Of a stretch of 42,307 nt of DNA, positions 16,936 to 26,532 are shown piece after piece. Origin of the DNA: Pseudomonadota bacterium (lineage in GTDB: Bacteria; Pseudomonadota; Gammaproteobacteria; Burkholderiales; Burkholderiaceae_C). The notes beneath the pieces are model-generated. The model was not told the origin of the DNA. It did not search any database and was given only the letters and a program-made list of their open reading frames with translations. How positions within the stretch are numbered: position 1 is the stretch's first letter; each line of letters begins with the position of its first letter. The stretch covers positions 1 through 42,307 of the forward strand of contig JAJZEB010000017.1 of NCBI GenBank assembly GCA_021805805.1. The letters are read 5' to 3'. The position numbers and the translations under genes are program-made.

Positions 16936-17673
16936 ATGCGCCGAACGATGGTCGCTGGAAACTGGAAGATGCACGGTTCGCTGCAAACGAACGCCGAGTT
17001 GCTGCGCGCGCTGGTCGCCGCGCCGCGCGCGACCTGCGAGGTGGTCGTCTGCACCCCGTTCCCATACCTGGCGCAGGCGCAGCAGCTGCTCGCCGGCAGC
17101 GCAGTCGCGCTGGGCGCACAGGACTGTTCGATGCACGAGCACGGCGCGTACACCGGAGAGGTCGCGGTCGGCATGCTGACCGAGTTCGGCTGCAGCCACG
17201 TCATCGTCGGCCACTCCGAGCGCCGCGCCTACCACGCCGAGACCGACGCTGCGGTCGCAGCCAAGGCGCAGCGGGCGCTGGCCGCGGGCATGACTCCGAT
17301 CGTCTGCGTCGGCGAAACGCTGCAGCAGCGCGAACGCGGCGAGACCGAAGCGGTGATCGGCCTGCAGCTCGACGCCACCCTGCACCTGCTCGGCGAGCGG
17401 CTGCCCGAACTGGTGCTTGCCTACGAGCCGGTCTGGGCCATCGGCACCGGCCGCACCGCCACGCCCGAGCAGGCGCAGCAGGTGCACGCCTTCATTCGCG
17501 AGCGCGCGCGCCATCGCGGCGCCGACGCCGACGCGGTGCGCGTGCTGTACGGCGGCAGCGTCAAGCCGGACAACGCAGCCGAACTGTTCGCGCAGCCCGA
17601 CATCGACGGCGGCCTGATCGGCGGAGCTTCGCTGAAGGCCGCAGATTTCCTGGCCATCGCCGGAGCGGCTTGA
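16936..17673 (+). CDS. tpiA: Triosephosphate isomerase
   Basis: Interconverts glyceraldehyde 3-phosphate and dihydroxyacetone phosphate in central carbon metabolism. The ATG at 16936 has a strong AAAGGAG eight bases upstream and gives 245 residues, the usual TIM-barrel length. Catalytic residues are all present: N9 and K11 in [10 protein letters not shown]93 in VGHSERR and E164 in [13 protein letters not shown]. The phosphate-gripping [10 protein letters not shown] and [10 protein letters not shown] segments close the barrel. It is followed closely by secG, an arrangement shared with many proteobacteria. Confidence 0.98.
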   Translation: MRRTMVAGNWKMHGSLQTNAELLRALVAAPRATCEVVVCTPFPYLAQAQQLLAGSAVALGAQDCSMHEHGAYTGEVAVGMLTEFGCSHVIVGHSERRAYHAETDAAVAAKAQRALAAGMTPIVCVGETLQQRERGETEAVIGLQLDATLHLLGERLPELVLAYEPVWAIGTGRTATPEQAQQVHAFIRERARHRGADADAVRVLYGGSVKPDNAAELFAQPDIDGGLIGGASLKAADFLAIAGAA

Positions 17674-17703
17674 CCGCCTGGATTCTTTCTTTTCGGATTT
17701 GAC

Positions 17704-18105
17704 ATGAACTTCGTCCTGAACCTGATCTTGATCGTGCAGGTGTTGGCGGCCGTCGCGATGGTCGTCCTGGTCCTGTTGCAGCACGGCAAGGGCGCCGACA
17801 TGGGCGCGTCGTTCGGCTCGGGCTCGTCGGGCAGCCTGTTCGGCGCCACCGGCTCGGCCAACTTCCTCAGCCGCAGCACTGCTGCGGCGGCGACGCTGTT
17901 CTTCGCCTCGACGTTGGCGCTGGCCTACTTCAGCACCCGCTCGACGAGCGGCGACGGCGGCGGGGTGATGAGCGAGCTGGCCGCCAAGCCTGCGGTCAGC
18001 GCCGCGTCCAAGCCGGCGAGCGTCCCGGCTGGAATCGCGCAGATCCCGGGCGTCGCGCCGGGCAAGGCCCAAAGCGGTGCGCAGGGCAACGCGCAGAAAC
18101 ACTGA
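17704..18105 (+). CDS. secG: Protein translocase subunit SecG
   Basis: Small inner-membrane subunit of the SecYEG export channel that speeds SecA-driven translocation. It has 133 residues with two membrane helices, about residues 3-25 (LNLILIVQVLAAVAMVVLVL) and 55-77 (AATLFFASTLALAYF), joined by the conserved cytoplasmic loop QHGKGADMGASFGSGSSGSL. The C-terminal tail of about 50 residues is rich in Ala, Pro, Ser and Lys, and of low complexity, as in other betaproteobacterial SecGs. It lies 30 bases after tpiA and ahead of the tRNA-Leu gene, a conserved betaproteobacterial order. Confidence 0.95.
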   Translation: MNFVLNLILIVQVLAAVAMVVLVLLQHGKGADMGASFGSGSSGSLFGATGSANFLSRSTAAAATLFFASTLALAYFSTRSTSGDGGGVMSELAAKPAVSAASKPASVPAGIAQIPGVAPGKAQSGAQGNAQKH

Positions 18106-18192
18106 TTGACATCGCGTCGAACATGTTCTCTGCGCCAAGTCAATACATGGCCGGATTCGAATTTGCCGACGCGCAAGGACCGACCCTGAACG

Positions 18193-18222
18193 TTGCCTGA
18201 GGGCTGCTTCGAGGGTTAGAAT
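18193..18222 (+). promoter_or_regulatory. Candidate promoter of tRNA-Leu
   Basis: TTGCCT (18193-18198), an 18-base spacer and TAGAAT (18217-18222) form a good sigma-70 promoter about 45 bases before the mature tRNA. It may also drive the nuo operon by read-through, since no terminator is obvious between the tRNA and nuoA. Confidence 0.55.
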
Positions 18223-18267
18223 GCTGAGTTGCACTGGGCTTGAAACCGCGAGGTTTCGGGTTCCGGC

Positions 18268-18352
18268 GCCGACGTGGTGAAATTGGTAGACACGCTATCT
18301 TGAGGGGGTAGTGGCGAAAGCTGTGCGAGTTCGAGTCTCGCCGTCGGCACCA
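18268..18352 (+). tRNA. tRNA-Leu (anticodon GAG)
   Basis: An 85-base class II tRNA. The acceptor stem GCCGACG (18268-18274) pairs with CGTCGGC (18342-18348), then discriminator A and encoded CCA (18350-18352). The D-arm is GTGGTGAAATTGGTAGACAC. The anticodon stem CTATC/GGTAG encloses the loop TTGAGGG with anticodon GAG at 18302-18304, which reads CUC and CUU leucine codons. The T-arm CGAGTTCGAGTCTCG contains GTTCGA. It has the long variable arm expected of leucine tRNAs. Its place between secG and nuoA is typical of betaproteobacteria. Confidence 0.97.
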
Positions 18353-18518
18353 GATTTGTTGCAATACAACATATACGTTCACAAAGACATAAAACGAGGC
18401 GCCGCCTGCAGCGATTCGCAGCGCGGCCGGCACACGATAGAAGTGGGTGGGATCGAAGCGTTCCTGCCCGCGGCGTGCCTCAGCGAGGTGCGCCGAAGAA
18501 CATGCGGAGGCTAGCGCC
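18353..18518 (+). promoter_or_regulatory. tRNA-Leu to nuoA leader with AT-rich patch
   Basis: The first 45 bases are conspicuously AT-rich for this genome and include a small inverted repeat, TGTTG (18357-18361) and CAACA (18367-18371), with a five-base loop. The patch could carry a separate nuo promoter, but I cannot fix a -35/-10 pair. The rest is GC-rich leader ending in GCGGAGG before nuoA. No gene seen. Confidence 0.35.
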
Positions 18519-18878
18519 ATGTTTCTCGAGCAGTACCTGCCAGTCTTGCTTTTCATTCTGATCGGGATCGGCGTCGGCGTCGCGCCGATGGCGCTGGGCA
18601 GATTGCTCGGCCCGCATCGACCCGACGCGGCGAAGAATTCTCCGTACGAATGCGGCTTCGAAGCATTCGAGGACGCGAGGATGAAGTTCGACGTTCGCTA
18701 CTACCTGGTCGCAATCCTTTTCATTTTGTTCGATCTTGAGATCGCCTTCCTGTTTCCGTGGGCGGTCGCGCTCAAGCACGTCGGTGCTGCAGGTTTCTGG
18801 GCGATGATGATCTTCCTGTCGATTCTGGTCGTGGGTTTTATCTACGAGTGGAAGAAGGGGGCGCTCGACTGGGAATAG
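18519..18878 (+). CDS. nuoA: NADH-quinone oxidoreductase subunit A
   Basis: Small membrane subunit of proton-pumping complex I, at the junction with the peripheral arm. The ATG at 18519, with GGAGG upstream, gives 119 residues; an in-frame ATG at 18447 would add 24 residues of no family character. Three membrane helices are seen at about 5-27, 60-80 and 87-108. The conserved loop [20 protein letters not shown], bearing the Cys exposed in the deactive state, and [11 protein letters not shown] are present. It is the first gene of the 14-gene operon, and its codons are richer in A/T endings than in later nuo genes. Confidence 0.97.
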   Translation: MFLEQYLPVLLFILIGIGVGVAPMALGRLLGPHRPDAAKNSPYECGFEAFEDARMKFDVRYYLVAILFILFDLEIAFLFPWAVALKHVGAAGFWAMMIFLSILVVGFIYEWKKGALDWE

Positions 18879-18906
18879 TCCGGTCCGAGCAACCGAGGGT
18901 CCAAAG

Positions 18907-19383
18907 ATGGGTATCGAAGGTATTTTGAGCGAAGGCTTTATCACCACTTCGGCTGATAAGCTGATCAACTGGACTAGAACTGGGTCTTTATGGCCCATGA
19001 CATTCGGTCTGGCTTGTTGTGCGGTTGAAATGATGCATGCGGGGGCGGCGCGTTACGACCTCGATCGTTTCGGCATCGTCTTCCGCCCCAGTCCGCGCCA
19101 GTCCGACGTGATGATCGTCGCCGGGACGCTGTGCAACAAGATGGCGCCGGCGCTGCGACGGGTCTACGACCAGATGCCCGAGCCGCGCTGGGTGGTGTCG
19201 ATGGGGTCGTGCGCGAACGGCGGCGGCTACTACCACTATTCGTACTCGGTGGTGCGCGGCTGCGATCGCATCGTTCCGGTCGACGTCTATGTGCCGGGGT
19301 GTCCGCCGACGGCCGAGGCGCTGCTTTACGGCTTGCTGCAGCTGCAGAACAAGATCCGGCGCACCAACACGATCGCACGCTGA
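18907..19383 (+). CDS. nuoB: NADH-quinone oxidoreductase subunit B
   Basis: Peripheral-arm subunit that holds iron-sulfur cluster N2, the last electron donor to quinone. The 158-residue protein has ligands C37 and C38 (adjacent pair in LACCAVEM), C102 ([10 protein letters not shown]) and C132 (VPGCPPT), all at standard spacing. Odd feature: the first 45 codons end in G or C only about half the time (23 of 45 by hand count) and include AGA and TTA. From about 19045 onward the usual strongly GC-ending codons resume. The protein sequence across this break is normal. Confidence 0.98.
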   Translation: MGIEGILSEGFITTSADKLINWTRTGSLWPMTFGLACCAVEMMHAGAARYDLDRFGIVFRPSPRQSDVMIVAGTLCNKMAPALRRVYDQMPEPRWVVSMGSCANGGGYYHYSYSVVRGCDRIVPVDVYVPGCPPTAEALLYGLLQLQNKIRRTNTIAR

Positions 19384-19408
19384 CCAACTGTCCCGAACGC
19401 CTGCTCCG

Positions 19409-20005
19409 ATGTCCAGCCCTCTCGAAAGTCTTCAGCAACAACTGCAGCAGCACTTCGGCGAGCGCATCCGCGCCAGCAAGCTCGAAGTCGACGAACTGAC
19501 CATCGAGGTCGCGCCGCAGGATTATCTGGAAAGCTGCCGCACGTTGCGCGACACCTTGCAGTTCGAGCAACTGATCGATTTGTGCGCGGTCGACTACCAC
19601 AGCTACGCGAATGCGCCGTGGCCTGGCAGGCGCTTCGCGGTCGTGCTGCACCTGCTGTCGGTGGCGCGCAACCTGCGGCTGCGGCTTCGGGTCTGGTGCG
19701 ACGACGACGACTTCCCGCTGGTGGCTTCGGTCAATCCGATCTGGAGCGCTGCCAACTGGTATGAGCGCGAGGCGTTCGACCTGTACGGCGTGATGTTCGA
19801 GGGCCACGACGATCTGCGCCGCATCCTGACCGACTACGGCTTCATCGGTCACCCGTTCCGCAAGGATTTCCCCGTCAGCGGTACCGTGGAAATGCGCTAC
19901 GACCCGCAGACGCAGCGCGTCGTCTACCAGCCGGTGACGATCGAACCGCGTGAAATCGTTCCGCGCATCGTGCGCGAAGAAGGCTACGGCGGTCTGCAAC
20001 ATTGA
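19409..20005 (+). CDS. nuoC: NADH-quinone oxidoreductase subunit C
   Basis: 30-kDa subunit of the complex I peripheral arm that packs against NuoD and NuoB near the quinone site. The ATG at 19409 gives 198 residues; the frame extends further up inside nuoB but without family sequence. The signature [20 protein letters not shown] followed by [17 protein letters not shown] is clear. NuoC and NuoD are separate genes here, unlike the fused NuoCD of E. coli. The nuoD start lies seven bases after the stop. Confidence 0.97.
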   Translation: MSSPLESLQQQLQQHFGERIRASKLEVDELTIEVAPQDYLESCRTLRDTLQFEQLIDLCAVDYHSYANAPWPGRRFAVVLHLLSVARNLRLRLRVWCDDDDFPLVASVNPIWSAANWYEREAFDLYGVMFEGHDDLRRILTDYGFIGHPFRKDFPVSGTVEMRYDPQTQRVVYQPVTIEPREIVPRIVREEGYGGLQH

Positions 20006-20012
20006 GTTCGAC

Positions 20013-21266
20013 ATGGCAGAGATCAAGAACTACACCCTGAACTTCGGTCCGCAGCACCCGGCGGCGCACGGCGTGCTGCGCCTGGTTCTCGAACTCGACG
20101 GCGAAGTCATCCAGCGCGCCGACCCGCACATCGGGCTGCTGCACCGGGCCACTGAAAAGTTGGCCGAGACCCGCACCTTCATCCAGGCGTTGCCGTACAT
20201 GGACCGCCTCGACTACGTGTCGATGATGTGCAACGAGCATGCGTACGTGCTCGCGGTCGAGAAGCTGCTCGGCGTCGAGGTGCCGCTGCGTGCGCAGTAC
20301 ATCCGCGTCATGTTCGCCGAGATCACCCGGCTTCTGAACCACCTGCTGTGGATCGGAGCGCACGGCCTGGACTGCGGCGCGATGACGATTTTCCTGTACG
20401 CGTTCCGCGAGCGCGAGGATCTGTTCGACATCTACGAGGCGGCGTCCGGCGCGCGCATGCACGCGGCGTATTTCCGCCCGGGCGGCGTCTACCGCGACCT
20501 GCCCGAGAGCATGCCGCAGTACCGCGCCTCCAGCGTGCACGGGCCGAAGGACGTGGCGCGGCTGAACGCCAACCGCGACGGATCGCTGCTCGATTTCATC
20601 GACGACTTCACGCAGCGCTTCCCGGCCTACGTCGACGAGTACGAAACGCTGCTGACCGACAACCGGATCTGGAAGCAGCGCACCGTGGGCATCGGCGTGG
20701 TCGAGCCCGAGCGTGCGCTGCAGCTGGGTTTCACCGGTCCGATGCTGCGCGGTTCGGGAATCGAATGGGACCTGCGCAAGCACCAGCCTTACGACGTCTA
20801 CGACCGCATGGATTTCGACATCCCGGTCGGCAAGACCGGCGACTGCTACGACCGCTACCTGGTGCGGGTCGAGGAGATGCGCCAGGCCAACCGGATCATC
20901 AAGCAGTGCGTCGACTGGCTGCGCGCGAACCCGGGTCCGGTGATCACCGACAACCACAAGGTCGCGCCGCCGTCGCGCGTGCAGATGAAGACCAGCATGG
21001 AGGATCTGATCCATCACTTCAAGCTGTTCTCCGAAGGCTTCCACGTTCCGGCCGGAGAGGCCTACGCGGCAGTCGAGCATCCGAAGGGCGAGTTCGGCAT
21101 CTACATGGTGTCGGACGGCGCGAACAAGCCTTTCCGCATGAAAATCCGGGCCCCCGGGTTCCCGCATCTGGCTGCGATGGACGAGATGTCGCGCGGCCAC
21201 ATGATCGCGGACGCGGTGGCGATCATCGGCACGATGGACATCGTGTTCGGCGAAATCGATCGGTAA
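20013..21266 (+). CDS. nuoD: NADH-quinone oxidoreductase subunit D
   Basis: 49-kDa subunit, which forms much of the quinone-binding pocket beside cluster N2 and derives from the large subunit of nickel-iron hydrogenases. The ATG at 20013 gives 417 residues ([20 protein letters not shown]). [20 protein letters not shown] contains the conserved loop with the quinone-contact His, and [12 protein letters not shown] and [12 protein letters not shown] follow at family positions. The C-terminus [12 protein letters not shown] is the standard ending. It sits between nuoC and nuoE with short gaps. Confidence 0.98.
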   Translation: MAEIKNYTLNFGPQHPAAHGVLRLVLELDGEVIQRADPHIGLLHRATEKLAETRTFIQALPYMDRLDYVSMMCNEHAYVLAVEKLLGVEVPLRAQYIRVMFAEITRLLNHLLWIGAHGLDCGAMTIFLYAFREREDLFDIYEAASGARMHAAYFRPGGVYRDLPESMPQYRASSVHGPKDVARLNANRDGSLLDFIDDFTQRFPAYVDEYETLLTDNRIWKQRTVGIGVVEPERALQLGFTGPMLRGSGIEWDLRKHQPYDVYDRMDFDIPVGKTGDCYDRYLVRVEEMRQANRIIKQCVDWLRANPGPVITDNHKVAPPSRVQMKTSMEDLIHHFKLFSEGFHVPAGEAYAAVEHPKGEFGIYMVSDGANKPFRMKIRAPGFPHLAAMDEMSRGHMIADAVAIIGTMDIVFGEIDR

Positions 21267-21275
21267 TCCAATCCC

Positions 21276-21770
21276 ATGCTGTCTGAATCCACCCGCCAGC
21301 GCGTCGATCGCGAACTGGCCAAGTACCCGGCCGACCAGCGGCAGTCGGCGATCATCGCGGCGCTGTCGATCGTGCAGCAGGAACTCGGCTGGATCTCGCC
21401 CGAATCCGAGCGCGACCTCGCCGAGTACATCGGCATGCCGCCGATCGCGGTGCACGAGGTCGTGACCTTCTACAACATGTTCAACACCCGGCCGGTCGGC
21501 CGCTTCAAGCTGAACGTGTGCACCAACCTGCCGTGCCAGCTCAGCGGCGGCGCGCAGACGCTGCAATACCTCAGCGACAAGCTCGGCGTGGCGGTCGGCG
21601 AAACCACCGCCGACGGCGTGTTCACGCTGCAGCAGACCGAATGCCTGGGCGCCTGCGGCGACGCGCCGGTGGCGCTGGTCAACGATCGCCGCATGTGTTC
21701 GTACATGAGCCCTGAGAAGATCGACGCGCTGCTCGACGAGCTGCGCGCGCAAGCCGGAGGCGGCCAATGA
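21276..21770 (+). CDS. nuoE: NADH-quinone oxidoreductase subunit E
   Basis: 24-kDa subunit with 2Fe-2S cluster N1a, part of the NADH-oxidising module. In 164 residues the thioredoxin-like domain shows the four ligands C82 and C87 ([12 protein letters not shown]) and C123 and C127 ([11 protein letters not shown]). The N-terminal helical part ([17 protein letters not shown]) is also standard. The stop overlaps the nuoF start in ATGA, indicating translational coupling of the two subunits that form the NADH site. Confidence 0.98.
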   Translation: MLSESTRQRVDRELAKYPADQRQSAIIAALSIVQQELGWISPESERDLAEYIGMPPIAVHEVVTFYNMFNTRPVGRFKLNVCTNLPCQLSGGAQTLQYLSDKLGVAVGETTADGVFTLQQTECLGACGDAPVALVNDRRMCSYMSPEKIDALLDELRAQAGGGQ

Positions 21771-23098
21771 CTTTCGCATCGACCGGACTCGAGGGCTGCT
21801 TCCACGGCCGCCACATCAAGCCGCAGATCCTCGCCGATCTGGACGGCAGCAACTGGGATCTCGACGGCTACGTCGCGCGCGGCGGCTACCAGGCACTGCG
21901 CAAGGTCCTGGGTGCCGACGGCAGCGCGGCGATGACGCCGGAACAGGTGATCGCCGAGGTCAAGCTCTCGGGCCTGCGCGGGCGCGGCGGTGCCGGCTTC
22001 CCGACCGGGCTGAAGTGGAGCTTCATGCCGCGTCAGTTCCCGGGCCAGAAGTACCTGGTGTGCAACACCGACGAGGGCGAGCCGGGGACGTTCAAGGACC
22101 GGGACATCATCCGCTTCAACCCGCATATCCTGATCGAGGGTATGGCGATCGCGGCCTACGCGATGGGCACCAGCGTCGGCTACAACTACATCCACGGCGA
22201 GATCTTCGCCGATTACGAGCGCTTCGAGATCGCGCTGGAGCAGGCGCGCGCCGCAGGTTACCTGGGCGACAACATCCTCGGCAGCGGGTTCTCGTTCCAG
22301 CTGCATGCCGCACACGGTTTCGGCGCGTACATCTGCGGCGAGGAAACCGCGCTGCTCGAGTCGCTCGAAGGCAAGAAGGGCCAGCCGCGCTTCAAGCCGC
22401 CGTTCCCGGCCAGCTTCGGTCTGTACGGCAAGCCGACGACGATCAACAACACCGAGACGTTCTCGGCGGTGCCGTGGATCATCCGCAACGGCGGGCAGGC
22501 GTATCTGGAAGCCGGCAAGCCGAACAACGGCGGCACCAAGATCTATTCGGTCTCGGGCGACGTCGCGCTGCCCGGCAACTACGAAGTCCCGATGGGCACG
22601 CCGTTCTCGAAGCTGCTCGAACTGGCCGGCGGCATGCGCGACGGACGCGCGCTCAAGGCGGTGATCCCGGGCGGTTCGTCGGCGCCTGTGCTGCCGGCGT
22701 CGGTGATCATGGACTGCACGATGGACTACGACTCGATCGCCAAGGCGGGGTCGATGCTCGGCTCCGGAGCGGTCATCGTGCTGAACGACACCCGCTGCAT
22801 GGTCAAGTCGCTCGAGCGCCTGGCTTATTTCTACCAGCACGAGTCTTGCGGCCAGTGCACGCCGTGCCGCGAAGGCACCGGCTGGCTGTGGCGGATGATC
22901 CATCGCATCGAGCACGGCCAGGGCCGTGCCGAGGACCTCGACGTGCTCAATTCGGTGTCGGACAACATTTCCGGGCGCACGATCTGTGCGCTGGGCGATG
23001 CCGCGGCGATGCCGGTCAAGTCCTTCATCAAGCACTTCCGCGCCGAGTTCGAGCACCACATCGAACACAAGACCTGCATGGTTCCGGCTTATCTGTAA
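21767..23098 (+). CDS. nuoF: NADH-quinone oxidoreductase subunit F
   Basis: 51-kDa subunit that binds NADH and FMN and carries 4Fe-4S cluster N3. At 443 residues it is full length. The NADH/FMN glycine-rich loop [12 protein letters not shown] lies at about 70-80, then [14 protein letters not shown] and the FMN-contact [15 protein letters not shown] segment. Cluster ligands are C361, C364 and C367 in [12 protein letters not shown] and C407 in [10 protein letters not shown]. It starts within the nuoE stop (ATGA). Confidence 0.98.
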   Translation: MTFASTGLEGCFHGRHIKPQILADLDGSNWDLDGYVARGGYQALRKVLGADGSAAMTPEQVIAEVKLSGLRGRGGAGFPTGLKWSFMPRQFPGQKYLVCNTDEGEPGTFKDRDIIRFNPHILIEGMAIAAYAMGTSVGYNYIHGEIFADYERFEIALEQARAAGYLGDNILGSGFSFQLHAAHGFGAYICGEETALLESLEGKKGQPRFKPPFPASFGLYGKPTTINNTETFSAVPWIIRNGGQAYLEAGKPNNGGTKIYSVSGDVALPGNYEVPMGTPFSKLLELAGGMRDGRALKAVIPGGSSAPVLPASVIMDCTMDYDSIAKAGSMLGSGAVIVLNDTRCMVKSLERLAYFYQHESCGQCTPCREGTGWLWRMIHRIEHGQGRAEDLDVLNSVSDNISGRTICALGDAAAMPVKSFIKHFRAEFEHHIEHKTCMVPAYL

Positions 23099-23135
23099 GG
23101 CGCCTCGCAGCTGCCACGGGAATTGAACGAACATC

Positions 23136-25454
23136 ATGGTTGAACTGGAAATCGACGGCCGCAAGGTCGAGGTGCCCGAAGGCTCGATGGTGATGGACGC
23201 CGCGCACAAGCTCGACGTCTACGTGCCGCATTTCTGCTATCACCCGAAGCTTTCGATCGCAGCCAACTGCCGCATGTGCCTGGTCGAGGTCGAGAAGGCG
23301 CCCAAGCCGCTGCCGGCCTGCGCCACGCCGGTCGCGCAGGGCATGATCGTGCGCACCCGCTCCGAGCGCGCGCTGCAGGCGCAAAAAGGCGTCATGGAGC
23401 TGCTGCTGATCAACCATCCGCTCGACTGCCCGATCTGCGACCAGGGCGGAGAGTGCCAGCTGCAGGATCTGGCGGTGGGTTACGGCGGCTCGACCTCGCG
23501 TTACCACGAGGAAAAGCGCGTGGTGTTCCACAAGAACGCCGGACCGCTGATCGCGATGGAGGAAATGACCCGCTGCATCCACTGCACCCGCTGCGTGCGC
23601 TTCGGCCAGGAAGTGGCCGGGCTGATGGAGCTGGGCATGGCGATGCGCGGCGAGCATTCGGAGATCACGACCTTCCTCGAAGGCTCGATCGATTCCGAAC
23701 TGTCGGGCAACATGATCGACGTCTGCCCGGTCGGCGCGCTGACCAGCAAACCGTTCCGCTACGCGGCGCGGACCTGGGAACTGCAGCGCCGCGGCTCGCT
23801 CAGCCCGCACGACAGCGTCGGTGCCAACCTGGTCATGCAGGTGAAGAACAACCGCGTGCTGCGCGTGGTGCCGCAGACCAACGAGGCGGTCAACGAGTGC
23901 TGGATCGCCGACCGTGACCGTTTCAGCTACGAAGGACTGAACAGTGCCGATCGCCTGGGCAGCCCGATGATCCAGGAGGACGGAGTCTGGCGCGAGACCG
24001 ACTGGCCGATCGCGCTGGATTTCGTCGCCCGCGCACTGCAGCGCGTCATCGACGTCGACGGCGCGAGCGGAATCGGCGCGCTGGCGTCGGCGCAGAGCAC
24101 GGTCGAGGAGCTGTACCTGCTGGGCAAGCTGGTGCGTGCGCTGGGCAGCGACAACGTCGACTTCCGCGTGCGCCAGACCGATTTCACCGCCGCAGGCGCG
24201 GTGCCTCAGCTGGGCCTGGCGCTGGCCGAGGTGGCGCAGCTGCAGGGCGCGCTGATCATCGGCTCGACGCTGCGCAAGGACCATCCGCTGCTGGCCGCCA
24301 AGCTGCGTCGCGCGGCGAAGACCGGCGCGCAAGTCGCGGTGCTGCACGCGGCCGACGACGACCTGCTGATGCCGCTGGCCGCGCGCATCGCGGCGGCGCC
24401 GAGCCAGTGGCTGCGCGAGCTCGGCGGCATCGCCGCGGCGGTCGCCGATGCGCGGCAGCAGCCGCGTCCGGAGGCGCTGGCCGCGCTTCGGCCAAGCGAG
24501 GCGCAACAGGCCGCAGCCGGCGCGCTGCTGCAAGGTGAGCGCAAGGTCGTCTGGCTGGGCAACGCCGCGGTGCGGCACCCGCAGGCCGGCGTGCTCGAAC
24601 AGCTGGCACGCTGGATCGCGGCGCAGACCGGCGCGCGCGTCGGCCATCTGGTCGACGGCGCAAACGCGGTCGGCGCGCATCTGGTCGGCGCGCTGCCGCA
24701 GGACGGCGGTCGCAACGCAGCGCAGATGCTGGCCGATCCGCCGGCGGCGCTGCTGCTGCTCGGACTGGAGCCGGCGCTCGACGTCCCCGCGTCGCTGGCC
24801 GGAGTGCCGATGCTGGTGGCCTTGAGCGCGTTCAAGCCGGTCGAAGGCAGCCCGTTGAAGGTGGTGCTGCCGATCGCGCCGTTCAGCGAAAACGCCGGGA
24901 CCCTGATCAATGCCGAAGGGCGCGAGCAGAGCTTCGGTCCTGTGGTCGGCGCGCTGGGGCAGTCGCGTGCGGCGTGGAAGGTGCTGCGCGTGCTCGCCGA
25001 CCAGCTCGGCCTGGCCGGTTTTGAATACGACAGCGTCGAGGCCGTGCGCGCCGCGGCGCTGGGCGCGATCGACCGCGAAGCGCTGGCGCGGGAGGTTCCC
25101 GCGACGCTGCCGCAGGCGATCGATTTCGGCACCGAGGTCGCGGCGGATGCCTTCGAGCGCTACGCCGATGTGCCGATCTACGCCGTCGACGGCGTGGTGC
25201 GGCGCGCGCGTGCGCTGCAGGCCACGCGGGACGCGCGCGAGGCGCAGTACGCCGGGCTGGCGGCCGACGCGTGGCAGCGGCTGGGCCTGGCCGACGGCGA
25301 CCGCGTGCGCGTGCAGCAGGCCGGCGCGACAGTCGAGTTGCCCGCCCGCCTGGATCGCGCGCTGGCCAGCGGCGTCGTGCGCGTGGCCTGTGCGCTGGAC
25401 GCCACTGCGGCGCTGCCGTCGCTGTTCGGCCCCGTTTCCGTGCAAAAGGTCTGA
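23136..25454 (+). CDS. nuoG: NADH-quinone oxidoreductase subunit G
   Basis: 75-kDa subunit that relays electrons from NuoF toward NuoI. In 772 residues the N-terminal ferredoxin domain has C34, C45, C48 and C62 (cluster N1b). H94, C98, C101 and C107 bind N5, and C147, C150, C153 and C197 bind N4. The extra four-Cys motif for cluster N7, found in E. coli NuoG around residues 228-263, is missing: the matching region reads ELQRRGSLSPHDSVGANLVM. This is the mitochondrial-like form. The remaining C-terminal molybdopterin-oxidoreductase-like domain is degenerate and Ala-rich, as usual. Confidence 0.97.
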   Translation: MVELEIDGRKVEVPEGSMVMDAAHKLDVYVPHFCYHPKLSIAANCRMCLVEVEKAPKPLPACATPVAQGMIVRTRSERALQAQKGVMELLLINHPLDCPICDQGGECQLQDLAVGYGGSTSRYHEEKRVVFHKNAGPLIAMEEMTRCIHCTRCVRFGQEVAGLMELGMAMRGEHSEITTFLEGSIDSELSGNMIDVCPVGALTSKPFRYAARTWELQRRGSLSPHDSVGANLVMQVKNNRVLRVVPQTNEAVNECWIADRDRFSYEGLNSADRLGSPMIQEDGVWRETDWPIALDFVARALQRVIDVDGASGIGALASAQSTVEELYLLGKLVRALGSDNVDFRVRQTDFTAAGAVPQLGLALAEVAQLQGALIIGSTLRKDHPLLAAKLRRAAKTGAQVAVLHAADDDLLMPLAARIAAAPSQWLRELGGIAAAVADARQQPRPEALAALRPSEAQQAAAGALLQGERKVVWLGNAAVRHPQAGVLEQLARWIAAQTGARVGHLVDGANAVGAHLVGALPQDGGRNAAQMLADPPAALLLLGLEPALDVPASLAGVPMLVALSAFKPVEGSPLKVVLPIAPFSENAGTLINAEGREQSFGPVVGALGQSRAAWKVLRVLADQLGLAGFEYDSVEAVRAAALGAIDREALAREVPATLPQAIDFGTEVAADAFERYADVPIYAVDGVVRRARALQATRDAREAQYAGLAADAWQRLGLADGDRVRVQQAGATVELPARLDRALASGVVRVACALDATAALPSLFGPVSVQKV

Positions 25455-25457
25455 GCC

Positions 25458-26519
25458 ATGATCGACTCCATCAATTCCGCGGGGCTGCAACTGCTCGGGC
25501 CGCTGGCCTGGCCGGTGGTCTGGGACATCGTCAAGATCCTGGTCATCGTGCTGCCGCTGTTCGGCGCGGTCGCGTACCTGACGCTGTGGGAGCGCAAGCT
25601 GATCGGCTGGATGCAGGTCCGCATCGGGCCGAACCGGGTCGGTCCGTTCGGTCTGCTGCAGCCGATCGCCGACGGCCTGAAGTTCATCTTCAAGGAGCTG
25701 GTGGTGCCGGCCAAGGCCAACCAGCGGCTGTTCATTCTCGGCCCGATCATGACCATCACCCCGGCGCTGGTGGCGTGGGCCGCGGTGCCGTTCGGCCCCA
25801 ACGTCGCGCTGGCCAACGTCAACGCCGGGCTGCTGCTGATCATGGCGGTGACTTCGCTCGAGGTCTACGGCGTGATCATCGCCGGCTGGGCGTCGAACTC
25901 CAAGTACGCGTTCCTCGGCGCGCTGCGCGCATCGGCGCAGATGGTCAGCTACGAGATCGCGATGGGCTTCTGCCTGGTCGTGGTGCTGATGGTCTCGGGC
26001 AGCCTGAACCTGAGCCAGATCGTCGCCGGCCAGCAGCACGGGCACTTCGCCGCGATGGGGCTCGATGTGCTGTCGTGGAACTGGCTGCCGCTGCTGCCGA
26101 TCTTCGTCGTCTACATGATCTCGGGAATCGCCGAAACCAACCGCCATCCGTTCGACGTCGTCGAAGGCGAGTCGGAAATCGTCGCCGGCCACATGGTCGA
26201 GTACTCGGGAATGTCGTTCGCGCTGTTCTTCCTCGCCGAATACGCGAACATGATCCTGGTCTCTTTCCTGGCCGCGATCATGTTCTTCGGCGGCTGGGAT
26301 GCGCCGGTGTCGGCGCTGAGCTTCATCCCGGGCTGGATCTGGCTCGGCGCCAAGGCGTTCGTGCTGGTGTCGATGTTCATCTGGGTACGCGCGACGTTCC
26401 CGCGCTACCGCTACGACCAGATCATGCGTCTGGGCTGGAAGATCTTCATCCCGGTGACGCTGATCTGGCTGGTCGTCGTCGGCGCATGGATGCAGACCCC
26501 GCTGTCGATCTGGAACTGA
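25458..26519 (+). CDS. nuoH: NADH-quinone oxidoreductase subunit H
   Basis: Membrane subunit that builds the quinone-access chamber and links electron transfer to proton pumping. It has 353 residues with about eight membrane helices. Conserved landmarks are [19 protein letters not shown] on the first loop, then [16 protein letters not shown], and the acidic loop [20 protein letters not shown] followed by [15 protein letters not shown]. It begins three bases after nuoG. Confidence 0.98.
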   Translation: MIDSINSAGLQLLGPLAWPVVWDIVKILVIVLPLFGAVAYLTLWERKLIGWMQVRIGPNRVGPFGLLQPIADGLKFIFKELVVPAKANQRLFILGPIMTITPALVAWAAVPFGPNVALANVNAGLLLIMAVTSLEVYGVIIAGWASNSKYAFLGALRASAQMVSYEIAMGFCLVVVLMVSGSLNLSQIVAGQQHGHFAAMGLDVLSWNWLPLLPIFVVYMISGIAETNRHPFDVVEGESEIVAGHMVEYSGMSFALFFLAEYANMILVSFLAAIMFFGGWDAPVSALSFIPGWIWLGAKAFVLVSMFIWVRATFPRYRYDQIMRLGWKIFIPVTLIWLVVVGAWMQTPLSIWN

Positions 26520-26532
26520 ACCGAGTAATCCC

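Noticed and set aside
13754-17119. A 1121-residue minus-strand open frame opposite pnp and the quinone reductase
   Set aside because: Same cause: composition typical of antisense shadow frames and no independent start signal.
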